Of a stretch of 54,564 bases of DNA, positions 18,698-29,400 are shown one piece after another. The stretch's first letter is position 1, and every line of letters begins with the position of its first letter. Under the pieces are notes generated by a model, which was given only the letters and a program-made list of their open reading frames with translations, was not told where the DNA came from and made no database searches. Source of the stretch: Gelidibacter sp. (GTDB taxonomy: Bacteria > Bacteroidota > Bacteroidia > Flavobacteriales > Flavobacteriaceae); contig JAAFHC010000002.1 of the NCBI GenBank assembly GCA_010906935.1, forward strand, positions 1 to 54,564, given 5' to 3'. The position numbers and the translations under genes were made by a program.

Positions 18698-18865
18698 CTT
18701 AGGTCCTATCCCATCTTTCCAGTGATAATTATTGGCGAAACATCCTCCAGGCCAGCGCAATAAAGGAATATGTGATTTTTTTAAAGCAGCAATTATATTG
18801 TTTCGAACTCTATGGGTATTTGAAATAATGCTATCCTCTCCTAAATAAAAACCATCAAATAGTGG
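18698..18865 (-). pseudogene. Internal GH51 arabinofuranosidase fragment
   Basis: Minus-strand translation gives FDGFYLGEDSIISNTHRVRN followed by [20 protein letters not shown]. This aligns with residues about 57-117 of the intact GH51 at 4396 (YDGIYVGENSS and [20 protein letters not shown]). The catalytic half is gone and the sequence joins directly to the unrelated C-terminal fragment at 18518-18697. It is a remnant of another arabinofuranosidase gene, distinct in sequence from both intact GH51 genes. Confidence 0.8.
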
Positions 18866-19088
18866 TTATTTTAAAATATAAAAGAAGCTATCAAAAAACA
18901 ACTTCTTCGCTTTCTATTCAAAAATATACTTTCTGATTGTTATTTCGAAATGGCTAAAAAATAAATTCGGATTTCATTATTGGAAGTTAAATTACAATAA
19001 TTTAACGATTAGATATTGATCGGGTAATAAAATATTAAATATAGGTAATATAGTATTTTTTTTAACGTAAAATTTATATCAATTTTAT

Positions 19089-19107
19089 AAATGTAATTTT
19101 TACACTT
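19089..19107. promoter_or_regulatory. AraR-type operator, distal copy before susC
   Basis: AAATGT-N7-ACACTT. It is the first of two operators spaced 23 bp start to start, about two helical turns, so two dimers could bind the same face of the DNA. The distance to the susC start is 59 bp. Confidence 0.65.
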
Positions 19108-19111
19108 TTAT

Positions 19112-19130
19112 AAATGTAATTTTTACACGT
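19112..19130. promoter_or_regulatory. AraR-type operator, proximal copy before susC
   Basis: AAATGT-N7-ACACGT. It has the same spacer sequence (AATTTTT) as the distal copy, so the pair may have arisen by tandem duplication. It lies 36 bp before the susC start. Confidence 0.6.
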
Positions 19131-19166
19131 TATATTTTAATTATTTAACTAAATATCTATTTATTT

Positions 19167-22151
19167 ATGAGTTCATTTAATCATATAAGGCAAAACAGGT
19201 CTTTTAGTCCAAAATTACATTTGCTAGTTGTTTTCATATTTTCTTTTTTTATATCGTTTGCTCAGCAAACAATCTCGGGAAAAGTTGAAGATGGGAAAGG
19301 AATGCCTATTCCGGGGGTAACTGTAACAGAAAAAAACGTCTCCAATGGAGTCTTAACTAATTTTGACGGAAAATATCAAATTACTACGAAGGGCGATACC
19401 CCCTCACTCGTTTTTTCGTTTCTAGGTTTTAAATCTCAGGAAATTTCTGTAAATACCCAATCAACTATAAATGTTGTTCTTGAAGAAGACTTGGAAGCAC
19501 TTTCTGAAGTTGTTGTAATTGGATATGGAACGCAGCGTCGAGCAGATGTCACAAGTTCGGTAGCAACAGTAAAATCCGATGACTTTGTCCAAGGGAATGT
19601 TCAGGATGCTGCACAATTAATACAGGGTAAAGTTGCCGGATTATCGGTTTCTACTCCATCGGGGGATCCGACTGCTGGTGCCCAAATTATGTTAAGAGGT
19701 ATTTCTTCTATAAGTGGAAGTTCAGCTCCTCTGGTTCTAGTGGATGGAGTTCCAGGTAGTCTTGAGACGGTGGCCCCTGAGGATATCGCTTCTATAGATG
19801 TACTAAAGGATGGTTCTGCCACAGCGATTTATGGAACCCGAGGTACCAATGGGGTTATTATTATAACTACCAAAGATGCTGGAAAAGTAAAATCACCAAC
19901 TATAGATTATACTAGTTATGTTTCTTTTTCTTCTATTAGTAATAAATTAAATTTTTTAAATGCCGATGGGTTAAGGCAAAAATATGATGAAGGATATACA
20001 TTTGCGGGAGCTAATTTTGAAGATTTTGGATCTAATACAGATTGGCTAGACCAGATTACTAGAAAAGCGGTGAGTTCCGTTCATAATATTATTTATAGAG
20101 GAGGTGATGACACCTCTAATTTAACTGCATCCATTAATTATAGAAATAACGAGGGGATTTTTATTAAAACAGATAATAAAAAATACACTGGGCGAATAGA
20201 TGTTAATCACAGCATGTTTGATGATAAGTTAAAATCTAATTTTAGTGTTGTAGTTAGCGAGCAGCAATTTTTTACTGGTGGCGATGGTTATAGTTTTGAT
20301 CCCTATGTATATCGGCAGGCTTTAATAAGAAACCCTACCGAGCCTATAAGAAATGAAGATGGAAGTTGGTTTGAAAGAGATATTTATTTTTATGATAATC
20401 CTGTAGGATTTTTAAAAGAAACAATAGGTCAAAATCGATATCGAAATATGCGTTTTTCAGGTAGTATGGCATATTCTCCTATTGATGACTTATCGATTAA
20501 GGGACTTTTTACCCGAAAAGGAAATTCTAATATCAGAGGGTTCTATCAAACAAAGAATCATGTATCCACCACAAAAAATGGTATTAATGGATATGCTTCA
20601 AGAGGAACGGATGATTATGTTGGAAATTACTCTGAGCTAACAGTTAATTACAATAAAAATATAGAGAAACATACATTCACCGCCCTTGTTGGATATAACT
20701 ATGAAGATAATACTAATGAAGGTTTTTATGAATCAAACCGAAATTTTCCAACTGATGCTTATACATATAATAATATAGGCGTAGGACAAGGTTTGCCCTT
20801 AGGAGAAGCTGGTATGGGAAGTTATAAGAATTCCAATAAATTGATAGCCTTCTTTTCTAGGATAACTTATAATTACGATCACAAGTATTTGTTAATGGCA
20901 AGTATAAGACATGAAGGATCCTCGCGTTTTGGAGCAGACAATAAATGGGGTAATTTTCCAGGGGTATCTGTAGGATGGAGAGCAAATGAAGAGGATTTCT
21001 TAAAAGACGAAAAATGGCTTGATAATCTTAAATTAAGAGCTGGATTTGGGGTAACAGGTATTAATGCAGGGCGTGATTACCAATCTTTAAGTAGTTTAAA
21101 TTACAATAATTATTTTCTTTATAACGGTCAATGGATAAGGGAGCTTATCCCTTCCCGAAATGCTAATCCAGATTTACGTTGGGAAAAAAAGGAGGAATTT
21201 AATGTGGGATTGGATTTTGATTTATTTGGAGGTCGCTTAAGTGGATCTTTAGACTATTATGATAGAACTACTAAAGATGCACTTTATAATTATGATGTTC
21301 CAGTACCTCCAAATTTATATGGTACTATTATGGCAAATGTTGCCCAACTGAATAATAAAGGCCTTGAAGCTTCCCTGAATACTACACCTATAAAAACTGA
21401 TAATCTTATTTGGAATTCAGTAGCTACTTTTTCTACCAACAAGAATAAACTAGTTTCAATATCTAATGAGCAATTCCAAACTACAAATGATTATTTTTAT
21501 TCAGGTTACACCGGTGAACCAATACAACAATCAACTCATATTGTGCAAGTTGGACAACCTATTGGTGACTTTTATGGCTTAAAAAGCGTAGATATTACCC
21601 CAGAAGGAATATGGCTTATTGAAACCCCTGATGGACAAATTATTCCGGCTACTGAATCTTCTTCTGCGGATAGACAGGTTTTAGGAAACGGTTTGCCGAA
21701 GTATTATGCGAGTTGGAATAATAGCATTAAATACAAAAACTGGGACTTGAATGTGAATATGCGAGGAGCTTTTTCATATCAGATTCTAAACTTTCCCAGA
21801 ATGTTTTATGAGAATCCGAATATAAATTATAACACGTTGGTTTCTGCTTATGACAAAGTATATGGGAAAGCGGTTTTAACAGATGTACAGAGATATGTAA
21901 GCTATTATATCGAAGATGGTGACTTTTTGAAAATCGATAACATCACATTGGGGTATACAATTAATACTAAATCAGTAGATTTTATAAAAAACTTTAGAAT
22001 ATATGCTTCTGGAATGAACATAGCAACAATTACTGGATATTCGGGTGTAGATCCTGAAGTTAATCGCATTGGGCTAGCTCCCGGAAATGATGAAAGGGAT
22101 AAATTTCCTTCAACAAAGACTTTTACATTAGGAGTTAATTTAACTTTTTAA
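19167..22151 (+). CDS. susC: SusC-like TonB-dependent outer-membrane transporter
   Basis: A 994-residue importer for oligosaccharides or glycopeptides. It has a signal peptide (to about FISFAQQ, residue 34), a carboxypeptidase-regulatory-like domain (about 36-115) with the SusC hallmark GKVEDGKGMPIPGVTV, and a TonB-box/plug start EVVVIGYGTQRRADVTSSV. The plug follows with VLVDGVPGS and TAIYGTRGTNGVIIITTK, and then a 22-strand barrel ends in LGVNLTF, with the terminal aromatic residue needed for outer-membrane assembly. It is followed after 10 bases by its SusD partner. Two AraR-type operators upstream imply arabinose control and an arabinose-containing ligand. Confidence 0.95.
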   Translation: MSSFNHIRQNRSFSPKLHLLVVFIFSFFISFAQQTISGKVEDGKGMPIPGVTVTEKNVSNGVLTNFDGKYQITTKGDTPSLVFSFLGFKSQEISVNTQSTINVVLEEDLEALSEVVVIGYGTQRRADVTSSVATVKSDDFVQGNVQDAAQLIQGKVAGLSVSTPSGDPTAGAQIMLRGISSISGSSAPLVLVDGVPGSLETVAPEDIASIDVLKDGSATAIYGTRGTNGVIIITTKDAGKVKSPTIDYTSYVSFSSISNKLNFLNADGLRQKYDEGYTFAGANFEDFGSNTDWLDQITRKAVSSVHNIIYRGGDDTSNLTASINYRNNEGIFIKTDNKKYTGRIDVNHSMFDDKLKSNFSVVVSEQQFFTGGDGYSFDPYVYRQALIRNPTEPIRNEDGSWFERDIYFYDNPVGFLKETIGQNRYRNMRFSGSMAYSPIDDLSIKGLFTRKGNSNIRGFYQTKNHVSTTKNGINGYASRGTDDYVGNYSELTVNYNKNIEKHTFTALVGYNYEDNTNEGFYESNRNFPTDAYTYNNIGVGQGLPLGEAGMGSYKNSNKLIAFFSRITYNYDHKYLLMASIRHEGSSRFGADNKWGNFPGVSVGWRANEEDFLKDEKWLDNLKLRAGFGVTGINAGRDYQSLSSLNYNNYFLYNGQWIRELIPSRNANPDLRWEKKEEFNVGLDFDLFGGRLSGSLDYYDRTTKDALYNYDVPVPPNLYGTIMANVAQLNNKGLEASLNTTPIKTDNLIWNSVATFSTNKNKLVSISNEQFQTTNDYFYSGYTGEPIQQSTHIVQVGQPIGDFYGLKSVDITPEGIWLIETPDGQIIPATESSSADRQVLGNGLPKYYASWNNSIKYKNWDLNVNMRGAFSYQILNFPRMFYENPNINYNTLVSAYDKVYGKAVLTDVQRYVSYYIEDGDFLKIDNITLGYTINTKSVDFIKNFRIYASGMNIATITGYSGVDPEVNRIGLAPGNDERDKFPSTKTFTLGVNLTF

Positions 22152-22161
22152 AATAAATAAA

Positions 22162-23760
22162 ATGAAAAATCATAAACACACAATATTAAAATGGAATTAT
22201 AAGGTAGGGATTTTAAGCCTTATCGTGTTTCTTTCATTAGGAAGTTGTACGAATCTTGATGAACAGGTATTCTCTGAAATAACAGAAAAGTCATTTGTTG
22301 CCACACAAGATGATATAATTGCTCTTGAAGCTTCTGCTTACACCCCTTTACGATATATTATGGGATGGCAGGGTTTATTTGATGTACAGGAAGAGCCTGG
22401 AGATATGTTCGTTACTCCAACACGTCCGAATGGTTGGGATGATGGAGGAACATATAAAAGAATGCATTTCCATACCTGGAATGATACACAATGGCAACCT
22501 CGTAATACCTGGTTAACTTGTTATAAGGGAATTAATAACATCAACAGAGTTATTTCGCAAATTCAATCTGGTTCTTTGCCTATTGATGCTGAAAAAGCGG
22601 ATGCTGCAGTTGCTGAAATGAGGGCTTTAAGAGCATTATATTATTCTATATTAATTGATACTCATGGGAATGTACCAATTTTAAGCGATTTTAGTGATGA
22701 GATTCCAACCCAAAGCACAAGAGTGGAAGTTTATAATTTTATTGTAGGTGAATTAACAGAAGTCATTCCTTCACTTTCAGAGGACGTAGATAAAAGTACC
22801 TATGGGCGTCTTAATAAATTGGGAGCACTACAAATTTTAGCACGAGTTTATTTGAATGCGCAAGCGTATACAGGAACTCCTGAATGGGATAAATGTATTG
22901 TCGCCTGTAATGAGATAATCAATTCAGGAAAATATTCTTTAGACCCTAATTATGCTGATATATTTAAAACCCATAATGAAACCTCACCGGAAATAGTTTT
23001 TGCTGTTCCTTATGACGAAATTTATGCAGGAGGTTGGAATGCGCATATGAAAATGTTATCGCCCAGCCATAGGGATGTTTTTAACATGCAAGCACAGCCT
23101 TGGGGCGGATCCAGCTGTAATCCTCAGTTTATAGATAGTTATGAGGATGGTGATAAAAGATTGAATGAAACATGGCTTATTGGCCCACAATTAGACGCAG
23201 ATACAGGACTAGTATTATTTACTATGGTTAAACAAATGCCCAGTATTTATGGAAGTGGAATGTATGAAGGCTTCAGATGTCGTAAATATCAAATTATAAC
23301 AGGTGCAAAATCTAGTTTAAGTAATGATTTCCCATATTTCAGATATACTGATGTTTTAATGATGAAGGCAGAAAGTTTGCTTAGAACGGGTAAAAGCGGA
23401 GAAGCTGCTCAATTAGTTACTCAGGTGAGAATGCGTTCTTTCGATGATCTTGCTAAAGCAACTGTTACAGGAGAAGAGTTAATGGGAGATACTACCGTAA
23501 AATATGGAACTTTAGATAATAATGGAAATATTGCAGATCCAGGTAACCAGACTCCAGTTAAATATGGACGGTTTTTAGATGAGTTAGGATGGGAATTTGC
23601 TGCCGAGGCCAGACGTAGAACAGATATGATTCGCTTTGGAGTTTACCAAACAAAGAGCTGGTATAACCATACACCTCAAGGAGAATATACAACTTTATTC
23701 CCAATAGGATTGCCAGAATTGACTACAAATCCAAATTTGCAACAAAACCCAGGGTATTAA
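22162..23760 (+). CDS. susD: SusD-like surface glycan-binding lipoprotein
   Basis: A 532-residue RagB/SusD-family lipoprotein. The signal ends at the cysteine in SLGSCTNLDEQV (about residue 29). Tetratricopeptide-like helices include AVAEMRALRALYYSILIDTHG (about 150-170), and the C-terminus ends FPIGLPEL...QQNPGY as expected. It caps the SusC barrel at the cell surface and delivers the ligand. Many Trp residues in the N-terminal third (WQGLFD, WNDTQWQPRNTW) may contribute to sugar binding. It is the second gene of the AraR-operator-controlled pair. Confidence 0.95.
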   Translation: MKNHKHTILKWNYKVGILSLIVFLSLGSCTNLDEQVFSEITEKSFVATQDDIIALEASAYTPLRYIMGWQGLFDVQEEPGDMFVTPTRPNGWDDGGTYKRMHFHTWNDTQWQPRNTWLTCYKGINNINRVISQIQSGSLPIDAEKADAAVAEMRALRALYYSILIDTHGNVPILSDFSDEIPTQSTRVEVYNFIVGELTEVIPSLSEDVDKSTYGRLNKLGALQILARVYLNAQAYTGTPEWDKCIVACNEIINSGKYSLDPNYADIFKTHNETSPEIVFAVPYDEIYAGGWNAHMKMLSPSHRDVFNMQAQPWGGSSCNPQFIDSYEDGDKRLNETWLIGPQLDADTGLVLFTMVKQMPSIYGSGMYEGFRCRKYQIITGAKSSLSNDFPYFRYTDVLMMKAESLLRTGKSGEAAQLVTQVRMRSFDDLAKATVTGEELMGDTTVKYGTLDNNGNIADPGNQTPVKYGRFLDELGWEFAAEARRRTDMIRFGVYQTKSWYNHTPQGEYTTLFPIGLPELTTNPNLQQNPGY

Positions 23761-23787
23761 TTAGTATAAAATAAAAAATATCAAATA

Positions 23788-23901
23788 AAGCAAAGCAACA
23801 TCTGTCACATATAAAAGTGGTTTTATTCCAATTAAAGATGTTTTCAAGTGTTATAGAAAAAAGTCAAAATAAATGGATATGGCTAAGATGTTGCTTTGCT
23901 T
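23788..23901 (+). promoter_or_regulatory. Long-range inverted repeat after susD
   Basis: Sixteen-base arms AAGCAAAGCAACATCT and AGATGTTGCTTTGCTT are perfectly complementary around an 82-base AT-rich interior. It could be a 3' mRNA-stabilising structure for the highly expressed susCD transcript, or a small non-autonomous insertion (MITE-like), since AAATA flanks both sides. Neither reading can be settled from sequence alone. Confidence 0.55.
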
Positions 23902-23950
23902 GAAATAAAAGAAAATTATTATATTTAATTTGAATTAGTATGGGTTAGCC

Positions 23951-23991
23951 AAAAACAAAGAGGGTTATTAATAATAATCTTCTTTGTTTTT
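23951..23991 (+). terminator. Terminator after the susCD unit
   Basis: AAAAACAAAGA and TCTTTGTTTTT pair around a 19-base interior and end in a T-rich run. A nominal TTG start for the next gene at 23984 would lie inside this hairpin, which supports the downstream ATG at 24023 as the real start. Confidence 0.65.
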
Positions 23992-24022
23992 AAAACAGCA
24001 TGTCTTAGTTATTTGGAAATAT

Positions 24023-26305
24023 ATGAAGGATAAAAAAAATTTACGTTATTTGATAGGTGTATTTTTTATACTTTTTACAATATCTAGTATTTATGCACAG
24101 GGAACGCTTCAGGATTATCAAAAAGCCATTTCTGTGGACACTCTTTTCAAGGATAGGGTATATAATTCACCAAGCTCTTTTCACTGGACCAAAACAGGTT
24201 TGTTGTGGTATGCTAATTTAAGCCGTAGCGGGAAAGAATACCTTCTGGTAAATCCTATTTCTAAAGATCAAAAAAAAGCATTTGATCTGGCACAGCTTAC
24301 AGATTCAATGTCTGAGATGTTTCATAAAAAAATAAAATCAGAGAATCTGACTATAGATAGCCTAGAGTTTGATAGTTCGAATTCTATAATGACATTTATT
24401 TTAGGTGATACCCTAAAATTGGAATGTGATCTTGGAAATTATAAAACCAGGGTTCTAAAGAAAATAAAACCTAAATCTTATAGGAATAATGGTTATTGGG
24501 GAGAATTAAACCGTGAGTCCCAAAAGGATTCAGTGATTTCTCCGGATAGAATCAATATTGCATATATAAAAAATTTTAATTTATATATTAGAGATTTGTC
24601 TTCAGGTGAAGAAAATCAGCTTAGTTATGATGGATCGGACGGATTCTTTTATTCTTCCAATATAAAATGGTCTCCCGATAGTAAAAAAGTAATGGCTTAT
24701 AAATATAGGCATCCTCAAGAGCATAAACTTTATCTTATAGAGTCCAGTCCTAAAGATCAATTACAACCTAAGTTACAAATCAGGGAATATTTAAAGCCTG
24801 GCGATGAGGTGGCATTTCGAAGTCCACAACTTTTTTTGATAACTGATTTAAAACATATTCCGGTTTCTACCGCTTTATTTAACCACCAATATAGCCTGAG
24901 TAATTTTGACTGGCAGGACGATAGCAGTTCCTTTACTTTTGAATACAATCAGCGGGGCCATCAGGTTTATCGTATACTATCTGTAAGTGCAAATACGGGA
25001 GAAGTAAGAAGTATCATCAATGAAATAGCTCCAACTTTTATAGATTATAGCGGTAAAAAATTCAGATATGATGTTAAAAATACAAATGAAATAATTTGGG
25101 CCTCAGAGAGAGATGGCTGGAATCATTTATATCTATATGATGGCGATACGGGAAAAATAAGAAATAAAATAACCACAGGGGATTGGCCTATCCGTGAAGT
25201 ATTAAAAGTAGATGAAGCGAAAAGACAAATTTATTTTACAGCAAGCGGTTTAGATAAGGATCAGGATCCTTACTTTCTTCATTGCTTTCGGATTGATTTT
25301 GACGGTAAGAACTTTATACGTTATACCAAGGAAAATGGCAATCATAAAGTCGCTTTTTCACCAGACTATAAGTATTATGTAGATCAATTTTCCAGGGTAG
25401 ATATGCAAAGTCAAACCTTATTAAAAGAGTCTGATTCCTATAAGGTTGTAAAAGAATTGGAAAAATCTGATATTCAAGATCTTATAGCAACCGGATGGAG
25501 AATGCCGGAGGTATTCAACTCGAAAGGCAGGGACGGTAAAACTAATATTTGGGGGATTATTATAAGACCTACTAATTTTGATCCTTCTAAATCGTATCCC
25601 ATTATAGAATATATATATGCTGGTCCTCAGGATTCTTTTGTGCCTAAGGATTTTCATTCCTATTATCGTGGTATGACTTCCCTTGCAGAATTAGGGTTTA
25701 TAGTAGTTCAAATAGATGGAATGGGAACTTCCAATAGATCTAAAGCCTTTCATGATGTTTGCTGGAAAAACCTCAAAGATGCAGGGTTTCCAGATAGAAA
25801 ACTTTGGATGAAAGCTGCCGCAAAAAAATATCCGTATATGGATATAGAAAGGGTGGGGATAAGAGGTACTTCTGCTGGAGGGCAAAATGCTGGTGCGGCA
25901 CTCGTGTTTAATTCTGATTTTTATGATGTGGCAGTAGCATCCTGCGGTTGCCATGATAATAGAATGGATAAAATGTGGTGGAACGAGCAATGGATGGGGT
26001 ATCCTATAGGCTCTCAGTATGCCGAATGTTCCAATATAGAGAATGCCGATCAGCTTGAAGGTGATCTTCTCCTTTTGGTGGGTGAAGTAGATGATAATGT
26101 AGACCCCGCCAGTACAATGCAGTTTGCTAATGCATTAATAAAGGCTAACAAAGATTTTGATCTAGTTGTACTTCCCGGGATGTCACATACCTCGGGAGGG
26201 GAATTTGGTGAAAGAAAACGAAAGGATTTTTTTGTAGAGAAGCTTTTAGGGGTAAAGCCCCCATCGTGGGATAAGATTTATAATGAAACGACCAGTACTA
26301 AATGA
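24023..26305 (+). CDS. Secreted S9 prolyl peptidase, DPP IV-like
   Basis: A 760-residue serine peptidase with an N-terminal signal peptide ending near SIYAQG, a beta-propeller (about 40-510) and a C-terminal alpha/beta-hydrolase domain. The triad residues are Ser617 in RGTSAGGQNAG, Asp in GEVDDNVDP and His in GMSHTSGGE. It would cleave Xaa-Pro dipeptides from peptide N-termini. The ATG at 24023 is chosen because the signal peptide begins there and the longer TTG-start frame overlaps a terminator. Its location right after susCD suggests a ligand with a proline-rich peptide part. A fragment of a paralogous gene is at 49345-49488. Confidence 0.88.
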   Translation: MKDKKNLRYLIGVFFILFTISSIYAQGTLQDYQKAISVDTLFKDRVYNSPSSFHWTKTGLLWYANLSRSGKEYLLVNPISKDQKKAFDLAQLTDSMSEMFHKKIKSENLTIDSLEFDSSNSIMTFILGDTLKLECDLGNYKTRVLKKIKPKSYRNNGYWGELNRESQKDSVISPDRINIAYIKNFNLYIRDLSSGEENQLSYDGSDGFFYSSNIKWSPDSKKVMAYKYRHPQEHKLYLIESSPKDQLQPKLQIREYLKPGDEVAFRSPQLFLITDLKHIPVSTALFNHQYSLSNFDWQDDSSSFTFEYNQRGHQVYRILSVSANTGEVRSIINEIAPTFIDYSGKKFRYDVKNTNEIIWASERDGWNHLYLYDGDTGKIRNKITTGDWPIREVLKVDEAKRQIYFTASGLDKDQDPYFLHCFRIDFDGKNFIRYTKENGNHKVAFSPDYKYYVDQFSRVDMQSQTLLKESDSYKVVKELEKSDIQDLIATGWRMPEVFNSKGRDGKTNIWGIIIRPTNFDPSKSYPIIEYIYAGPQDSFVPKDFHSYYRGMTSLAELGFIVVQIDGMGTSNRSKAFHDVCWKNLKDAGFPDRKLWMKAAAKKYPYMDIERVGIRGTSAGGQNAGAALVFNSDFYDVAVASCGCHDNRMDKMWWNEQWMGYPIGSQYAECSNIENADQLEGDLLLLVGEVDDNVDPASTMQFANALIKANKDFDLVVLPGMSHTSGGEFGERKRKDFFVEKLLGVKPPSWDKIYNETTSTK

Positions 26306-26432
26306 TGATAAAGCTTTGATTGAAAATAATCGTATGTGTGTTTTCTGCTTAACAATTTGAGAAATATATATGCAATATTTTCTACAAGAAAAGCAAGTAA
26401 GATTTAAAAAAAAACTAGTAAAAAATTCAAAT

Positions 26433-29400
26433 ATGAAGATATATAAGTTATTCTTTTGCATTGCCCTAGCGGCTAACGGTTTGTTAGGAAGTACAATTAT
26501 GGCTCAGTCACAAAATGGCGATCAAATTTTGGACGGGATCGGAGAAACGGCATTGATTGCACGCTACGTTTTTGATGGTGATGCGCGAGACTGGTCGCGT
26601 AATAATCTACACGGCAAGATACAAGGTTCGAAAGCTATGTTCATAAATGACGATCAGTTTGGTAAAGTACTTTCTTTACCGGCAGATAGTAACGCTTTTG
26701 TTTCGATCCCAGGTGAAGCTGTGACCGGAGAAGAATCACTTAGTATAACTGGATGGATTTATTTGCTTTCTACACAGCGCGGTCAGCGATTTTTTGATTT
26801 TGGAAAAAACACCAAGTCACATTTTTTTGTTGCACCAATGGGAACTAAGGACAAAGAAGGGTGTCGGATTGAAATTACTGCTGTAGCAGGAGAAAAGTTT
26901 AGAATAGATTCACCAGCTTTAGAGGCGAACAAGTGGAATCACTTAGCCGTTGTTATAAATATCCCTTCTAAATCTATAAATACATACGTTAATGGTGTAC
27001 TCGTAGGCACAACTAAGAATGTAGAACTAGAGTTAGAACAGTTATTCGACAGTAATTCTGGTAAAAATAACATGCTTTATATTGGGAAATCATTTGTGTC
27101 TGATGATCCATATCTAAATGCGAAATTACATGATTTCCGAATCTATCGAATTCCTTTGGATGAAAAACAAATAGCAAGAATTTATCATAATTCTTTGAAT
27201 GATGAAGTGACTGATGAAGAAGAAAAGGAAAAGCCGGTAGACGATCTACCACAGTTTTCCAAAACAACTCCTCAACTATATAATGAATACCTAACTAGCG
27301 TGTCAGATGTTGAAGTACAAACTATATTGGGGAATCTACCACGATTACCGCGCTATGTAAAGGGTGTTTATCGTGATGGAATTGAAGGGCCTGAGGCACG
27401 AGTGCTTTGGCCAGCACCAACAGATAATAGTACTGTACTTAAGGCCGGTCAATATACAGTAACCGGAAGTATTGCTGGTACAGATTTAAAGCCTAAGGCT
27501 GTTGTAACAATAAAAGAAGCCAAAGAGTCTGCGACACCAGATCGTAAACTGGAAGCTTTTAATTTGGATCAAGTTTCATTGAACGCTGATCTTCACGGAC
27601 ACAACACAAAATTTATTGAAAATCGTGATAAGTTTATAACAACCCTTGCCAAAACAAGCCCAGACTCTTTTCTTTATATGTTTCGCAATGCTTTCGGACA
27701 AGTACAACCCGAAGGAGCAGAAGCATTAGGTGTATGGGATACACAAGATACTAAATTACGAGGACATGCTACAGGACATTACCTGACTGCAATTGCGCAA
27801 GCGTATGCGAGTACGGGCTATGACAAGTCTCTACAGGCTAATTTTGCGGATAAGATGAAATACATGGTCAATACGCTTTACCAATTGGCACAGATGTCTG
27901 GACGACAACGAGAAGCTGGAGGAGTGTATATATCAGATCCAATAGCTGTACCACCGGGACCAGGGAAATCAGACTATGATTCAGATTTGAGTAAAGAAGG
28001 TATCCGTACCGATTACTGGAATTGGGGCAAAGGTTTCATTAGTGCCTATCCGCCAGATCAATTCATTATGTTGGAAAATGGAGCAACCTATGGAGGGCAG
28101 AAGACCCAAATTTGGGCACCATACTATACGTTGCATAAAATCCTTGCCGGGTTGATGGACGTTTACGAAGTCAGTGGTAATGAAAAGGCATTTGAAGTTG
28201 CTAAAGGTATGGGGAATTGGGTGTACGCTCGTATGAGTCAGTTGTCAACCGAGACGCTTATCAGTATGTGGAACACATACATTGCCGGAGAATATGGTGG
28301 AATGAATGAATCCATGGCACGACTGTACAGGATAACCAAAGAGAACCGCTACCTAGAAGTAGCGAAATTGTTCGACAACATCCAAATGTTTTTTGGTGAT
28401 GTCGAGCATTCACATGGACTGGCTAAAAATGTAGATACATTCCGTGGATTGCATGCCAACCAGCACATACCTCAAATTATGGGAGCACTCGAAACGTATC
28501 GTGATTCCGATGCTACGGAATATTACCATGTTGCCGATAATTTTTGGTATAAAACCGTGAATGATTATATGTTCAGTATCGGAGGAGTTGCAGGAGCACG
28601 TAATCCTACCAATGCGGAATGCTTTACCAGCCAGCCAGCAACACTTTATGAAAATGGTTTCTCGTCTGGAGGACAGAATGAAACATGTGCTACTTATAAC
28701 ATGCTCAAATTAACTAGGAATCTGTTCCTTTATGATCAGCGTGCGGAGTTTATGGATTATTATGAGCGTGGTCTTTATAATCATATCCTTGCTTCTGTAG
28801 CAGAAGATAGTCCTGCGAACACCTATCATGTGCCGTTGAGACCGGGTTCTGTAAAACATTTTAGCAATCCAAACATGACAGGCTTTACTTGCTGTAACGG
28901 TACAGCTTTAGAAAGCAGCACGAAACTTCAGAATTCAATTTATTTTAAAAGTATAGATAACCATGCACTATATGTTAATCTTTATGTGCCTTCAACATTA
29001 AAATGGAAAGAAAAGAATGTGACTATTAAGCAAACGACTGCTTTCCCAAATGAAGACCATACCCTGTTAACTATTAAAGGCAAAGGGAAATTCGATATAA
29101 ATGTACGTGTACCCCATTGGGCAACCAAAGGTTTTTCTGTAAAGATAAATGGTAAGAACGAAAAAGTTGAGGCTGTACCAGGAAGCTATCTTACGTTAAG
29201 CCGTAAATGGAAAAACGGAGACACGATTGAGTTGCGTATGCCGTTTCAATTTCATTTAGACCCGGTGATGGATCAGCAAAATATCGCCAGTTTGTTTTAC
29301 GGACCTGTTTTGCTGGCAGCTCAAGAGACTGAACCACGAAAAGAGTGGCGTAAAGTAACTTTAGACGCTGAAGATATAAGCAAATCGATAGAAGGTGATC

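Noticed and set aside
23984-24022. TTG start extending the S9 peptidase upstream
   Set aside because: It lies inside a terminator hairpin and puts extra residues before a normal signal peptide that starts at the ATG at 24023.
26370-26432. Upstream ATG for the GH146-like gene
   Set aside because: The 21 added residues are basic and would precede a standard signal peptide beginning at 26433.
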